Shown here: in pieces, positions 42,552 to 45,498 of the stretch | Layout of the letters: every line of letters begins with the position of its first letter | How positions within the stretch are numbered: position 1 is the stretch's first letter | NCBI RefSeq assembly: GCF_027270735.1 | Contig: NZ_JAPWIJ010000020.1 | Coordinates: 1 to 45,498 of the forward strand | Source: Rhodococcus ruber | Lineage (GTDB): Bacteria > Actinomycetota > Actinomycetes > Mycobacteriales > Mycobacteriaceae | DNA: 45,498 bases | Direction of reading: 5' to 3' | Translations under genes and position numbers: made by a program | The notes under the pieces: model-generated | The model's database searches: none | Told to the model about the DNA's origin: nothing | Seen by the model: the letters and a program-made list of their open reading frames with translations, nothing else

Positions 42552-44000
42552 ATGAGTGGCGGCCGCACACCCCGACTACTGGCCGCGGCCGCCACTGCAG
42601 GACTCCTTCTCCTCGCCTCGTGCGCGCAGACCGTCGGCGGTAACGCCGTGTCCATCTACGAGAACCCGTTCACCGTCGCCGGACTGCCGGTCACGAGCGG
42701 ACCGAGCGGGCCGCGTCCGGGAGTGCCCGATTCGACGATCGAGGTCGAGAACGCCGAGGGCACCGACTCCGATATCCTCGCCACCAACGCGATCGACGAC
42801 ATTCAACAATTCTGGGCCGAGCAATACCCGGCCCTGTTCAAGGGCTCGTTCACGCCCATCTCGAACGTGGTCTCGTGGGACGCGTCCGAGGACGAGGGAT
42901 CCGGCGTCAGGTTCTGCGGGGACCGAACCGGTGGTGTCCCCAACGCCGCGTATTGCACGCGCGACGATTCGATCGGGTGGGACCGCACCATTCTGCTTCC
43001 GGCTCTGGTCGACGCATTCGGACCGATGTCGGTGGTGATGGTGATCGCCCACGAATACGGTCACGCCATCCAGCATCAATCGGGACTCGTCGGTGACGAC
43101 ACTCCGACGATTGTCGCCGAGCAACAGGCAGACTGCTTTGCCGGCGCATTCATTCGCCATGTCGCAGAGGGTGATTCGCCACACTTCACGATCAATACGT
43201 CCGACGGACTCAACGGTGTTCTCGCCGCGACCGTCGCCGTGCGCGACGTAGACCCCAACGATCCGGAATCGGTGCACGGCTCCGCCTTCGAGCGTGTCAC
43301 CGCTGTGCAGATCGGCTTCAGGGACGGCGCGGCAACCTGCACAGGCATCGACGAGGCCGAAATCGATTCGCGTCGAGCATCATTGCCGCAGAAGTTCGAT
43401 GATCCCGACGACTCGGGTGAACTACCGGTCACCGAGGACTCGCTCGACGCGTTCACGCGTTCCTTCGAAAAGGTTCTGCCGGTGGCCGTTCCGCCGACAG
43501 TCGACTATTCCGGTTCGGACACCGGGTGCTCCGACGCCGAGGCCACCGTGCCGGTGTCGTACTGCCCCTCGACCAATACCATCGGCGTCGACGTCGAGGA
43601 CCTGGCCGAGCGGGGACAGCCCGAGACCCCGCAGCGTGGAGACATCTTGCCGCTCAACGTGTCCGGTGATTACGGCGCCTACGTGCTGTTCGCCTCGCGC
43701 TACACGCTCGCGGTGCAGAAGGAAGCCGGCCAGACCCTCGACGACCCGCAGACCGCTCTGCGTTCGGCGTGCCTGTCCGGGGTCATCACCTCGGCGATGA
43801 GCGCCGAGAACGGTTCGACGGGTCTCGAAGTCTTTCTTTCCCCCGGAGATCTCGACGAGGCGGTGTCGGGCCTACTCAGCGACGGACTCGCAGCCAGCGA
43901 CGTCAACGGAACGACGCTGCCCTCCGGATTCTCCCGAGTCGACGCCTTCCGCTCGGGAGTTCTCGGCGGCAAGCAGCTGTGCGATTCGCGCTACAGCTGA
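42552..44000 (+). CDS. Lipoprotein zinc metallopeptidase (HEXXH), LpqM-like
   Basis: A 482-residue exported lipoprotein. The signal peptide ends in LLLLASC with the lipid-attachment Cys near residue 24. The catalytic core VVMVIAHEYGHAIQHQSG has the HEXXH zinc motif (HEYGH), followed by IVAEQQADCFAGAFIRHVAE with the third-ligand Glu in an ExxxD-type arrangement, as in neutral zinc metallopeptidases of the YpfJ/LpqM kind. Several Cys pairs lie in the extracellular part. The ATG follows the glgB stop with no spacer, so it is probably in the glgE-glgB operon although no glucan role is evident. Substrate unknown. Confidence 0.88.
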   Translation: MSGGRTPRLLAAAATAGLLLLASCAQTVGGNAVSIYENPFTVAGLPVTSGPSGPRPGVPDSTIEVENAEGTDSDILATNAIDDIQQFWAEQYPALFKGSFTPISNVVSWDASEDEGSGVRFCGDRTGGVPNAAYCTRDDSIGWDRTILLPALVDAFGPMSVVMVIAHEYGHAIQHQSGLVGDDTPTIVAEQQADCFAGAFIRHVAEGDSPHFTINTSDGLNGVLAATVAVRDVDPNDPESVHGSAFERVTAVQIGFRDGAATCTGIDEAEIDSRRASLPQKFDDPDDSGELPVTEDSLDAFTRSFEKVLPVAVPPTVDYSGSDTGCSDAEATVPVSYCPSTNTIGVDVEDLAERGQPETPQRGDILPLNVSGDYGAYVLFASRYTLAVQKEAGQTLDDPQTALRSACLSGVITSAMSAENGSTGLEVFLSPGDLDEAVSGLLSDGLAASDVNGTTLPSGFSRVDAFRSGVLGGKQLCDSRYS

Positions 44001-44005
44001 GCGGT

Positions 44006-44950
44006 TCAGTACAGAGCGGACGCGAGCTTGCGCCGCGCGGACACCACCAGCGGATCGGCTGCGTCGAACAACTCGAACAGCTCGAGAAGTCGAGTGCGCA
44101 GTGCGGTCCGGTCGTCGCCCGCACTGATCTTGATGCCATCGATCAACCGAGCGAAAGCCTGCTCCGGCTGCTGAGCAGCCATCTCGGCGTCCGCGGCCTC
44201 GATCCGGGCCTGCACGTTCGCGGGATCGGCGTCGGCCGTCTCGATGGCGTCCGGTGCAATATTCTGCACCCGAGCCAGAAACCTGACCTGACGCAGCGCC
44301 GCGACGGCGTCGGTGTTCTTCGGTTCGGCATCGATGATCGCCTGGTATGCGGCCGCCGCCTTGTCGAAGTCGCCCTCGTCGATGGCTTCCTCCGCAGCGA
44401 CGATTCTGGGATCTTCGATCTCGGGTTCCGGTTCTGCAGCAGCCGCTCCGGGAGGCCCGGTGAGCTTTCCCGCAGTCGCCTGCTCGACGGCCTGTAGCCA
44501 CTGACGCAACTGCTCGTCCGACTGCGTTCCTTGGAAGTCGGCCAGCGGCTGACCAGCAGCAACGGCGACCACCGTCGGAATAGCCTGCACACCGAACGCC
44601 TGTGCGATCTGCGGATTGGAATCGACGTCGACGCGGGCCAGCACCCACGCGCCGCCGGCCTCGACGGCCAATTGACCGAGCTGTCGCGTCAACGCCTGCG
44701 ATTGCGGGGAGCGGGCCGAACCGAGGTCGACGATCACGGGAACCTGAGTGGACCGTTGCAGTACCTCGGCCTCGAACGTCGCCGCGGTCACGTCCACGAT
44801 CGGTGCCAGTCCCCCGCCTTCACCGGCGGGCTCGGCCGCGGGAGCAGGTGCCGGACGGTCCTTGAGAACGGACAGGTCGACAGCACCGGCAATCGAGGCG
44901 GGGACGGCAGCTGACGGGCGGACGGGAGGACGGGAACCGGGTCGAGTCAC
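44006..44950 (-). CDS. Thioredoxin-fold/TPR-like protein without the CXXC motif (Rv1324/CnoX-like)
   Basis: A 314-residue protein. A Pro/Ala-rich N-terminus (~45 residues) is followed by a thioredoxin domain (VPVIVDLGSARSPQSQALTR, VLARVDVDSNPQIAQAFGVQ, IPTVVAVAAGQPLADFQGTQ). The C-terminal half is TPR-like (DEGDFDKAAAAYQAIIDAEP, then ARIEAADAEMAAQQPEQAFA). Where thioredoxin has W-C-G-P-C this protein has R-S-P-Q-S, so it cannot do thiol-disulfide exchange. The architecture is that of E. coli YbbN/CnoX, a holdase chaperone. GTG 44950 is the chosen start. Five bases separate it from the convergent lipoprotein gene. Counterpart of Rv1324. Confidence 0.88.
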   Translation of the reverse strand: MTRPGSRPPVRPSAAVPASIAGAVDLSVLKDRPAPAPAAEPAGEGGGLAPIVDVTAATFEAEVLQRSTQVPVIVDLGSARSPQSQALTRQLGQLAVEAGGAWVLARVDVDSNPQIAQAFGVQAIPTVVAVAAGQPLADFQGTQSDEQLRQWLQAVEQATAGKLTGPPGAAAAEPEPEIEDPRIVAAEEAIDEGDFDKAAAAYQAIIDAEPKNTDAVAALRQVRFLARVQNIAPDAIETADADPANVQARIEAADAEMAAQQPEQAFARLIDGIKISAGDDRTALRTRLLELFELFDAADPLVVSARRKLASALY

Positions 44951-44997
44951 GTCCTACAGTTTGTCACTAACCCGATGCGTCATCCACTGGCGGGCAG

Positions 44998-45369
44998 TCA
45001 GGACAGAACCTTCGCGTCGGCTACGGGCCGGCCCGTGCTCAGCTCCGCGAGGCGTCCGGTGCGCGCGGCCCACATCTCGAAGATCACCGTGCCGAACGGC
45101 GGGAACGCTGCGACGAGCGCCAACAGCGTCGCCTTGACGTCCCACTTCAACTTCACTGCCGTCAACACCGCGATGCCCAGGTACACGACGAACACGCCGC
45201 CATGGATCGGCCCGAATATCTTCACGCCGATTTCGTTGCCATCGGCGGGGATGTACTTGAACGCCATTCCGATCAGCAGTCCCAGCCAGGTGAAGGCTTC
45301 GAGTACAGCGATGAAACGGAAACGTGTGGCCGTGCTGCTCAGGTTGAAGAAGTTGGTCATGCCAGCCAT
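44998..45369 (-). CDS. DUF3817 integral membrane protein (second paralog)
   Basis: A 123-residue membrane protein with three hydrophobic segments (FIAVLEAFTWLGLLIGMAF, IHGGVFVVYLGIAVLTAV, LLALVAAFPPFGTVIFEMW). FIAVLEAFTWLGLLIGM and GPIHGGVFVVYLG are the better-known DUF3817 signatures, closer to the family core than the copy at 25884. ATG 45369 (MAGMTNFF) and 45360 (MTNFF) are both possible; neither has a strong ribosome binding site. It lies downstream of the acetyltransferase and is co-directional with the thioredoxin-fold gene. Confidence 0.83.
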   Translation of the reverse strand: MAGMTNFFNLSSTATRFRFIAVLEAFTWLGLLIGMAFKYIPADGNEIGVKIFGPIHGGVFVVYLGIAVLTAVKLKWDVKATLLALVAAFPPFGTVIFEMWAARTGRLAELSTGRPVADAKVLS

Positions 45370-45436
45370 TGTGCCCGGTTTGCTACGACAGAACGTAGTG
45401 GCTCTGGTCTCACTCCCGACCAGAGCCACCGCGGTC

Positions 45437-45498
45437 TTACTTCTTCGGTACTCGAACGATGAGAGCGTCGCCCTGTCCACCGCCGCCGCACAGTGCGG
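45437..45498 (-). CDS. Acetyl-CoA acetyltransferase, C-terminal end only (FadA4-like)
   Basis: The last 19 codons and stop of a thiolase entering from beyond the window: ALCGGGGQGDALIVRVPKK. CxGGGxG is the thiolase motif with the second catalytic Cys. In M. tuberculosis fadA4 (Rv1323) occupies this place next to Rv1324, which supports the assignment. Confidence 0.75.
   Translation of the reverse strand, partial: ALCGGGGQGDALIVRVPKK

Overview
The window looks like chromosomal DNA of a high-GC actinobacterium of the order Mycobacteriales, most likely Rhodococcus or a close relative. The reasons are a single-polypeptide type I fatty acid synthase followed by acpS, the GlgE maltosyltransferase pathway, a mycothiol-dependent-enzyme family protein, many GTG starts, and gene order that follows two separate blocks of the Mycobacterium tuberculosis chromosome as I remember it (Rv2520c to Rv2524c, and Rv1323 to Rv1343c). 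The species call is inference; no database was searched.

Layout. (1) 1-3825: a LysR regulator, a class III aminotransferase and a succinate-semialdehyde-type dehydrogenase (cut by the window edge), all leftward, forming a GABA/omega-amino-acid catabolic unit. (2) 3826-8127: an accessory stretch of lower GC. It holds a TetR/MFS divergent pair with two copies of a palindromic operator, a small REDY/HapK-like gene, non-coding or decayed DNA, and a frameshifted tail of a tyrosine integrase beside tRNA-Lys(CTT), with three copies of an 11-bp repeat between them. (3) 8128-22582: a mycobacteria-like block with DUF3618, bcp, an M20 peptidase, an unusual membrane-anchored protein divergent from a TetR regulator, then acpS and the giant fas gene. 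(4) 22583-25397: the fas upstream region with two related palindromes, an HhH-like protein, a TetR regulator, tRNA-Leu(TAG) and a maleylpyruvate-isomerase-family protein. (5) 25449-45498: a long conserved housekeeping block: LprD-like protein, DUF3817, secreted lipase, rdgB, rph, MBL phosphodiesterase, rhomboid, P1 peptidase, DUF2017, clpS, pncB, dinG, glgP, glgE, glgB, a zinc-metallopeptidase lipoprotein, a thioredoxin-fold protein lacking its cysteines, a second DUF3817 and the last codons of an acetyl-CoA acetyltransferase.

How the genes work together. AcpS (phosphopantetheinyl transferase) and FAS I form a translationally coupled lipid-synthesis unit. GlgP (glucan phosphorolysis), GlgE (maltosyl transfer from maltose-1-phosphate) and GlgB (branching) form an alpha-glucan cycle. 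RNase PH and RdgB form a nucleic-acid/nucleotide maintenance pair. Ten genes begin at or within about two bases of the transcription start predicted from a TANNNT -10 hexamer placed 6-8 nt before the start codon, so leaderless mRNAs appear common here. The strongest unexplained signals are regulatory: the tandem palindromes on the lprD-like promoter, the paired palindromes upstream of fas, and the repeat cluster next to tRNA-Lys.
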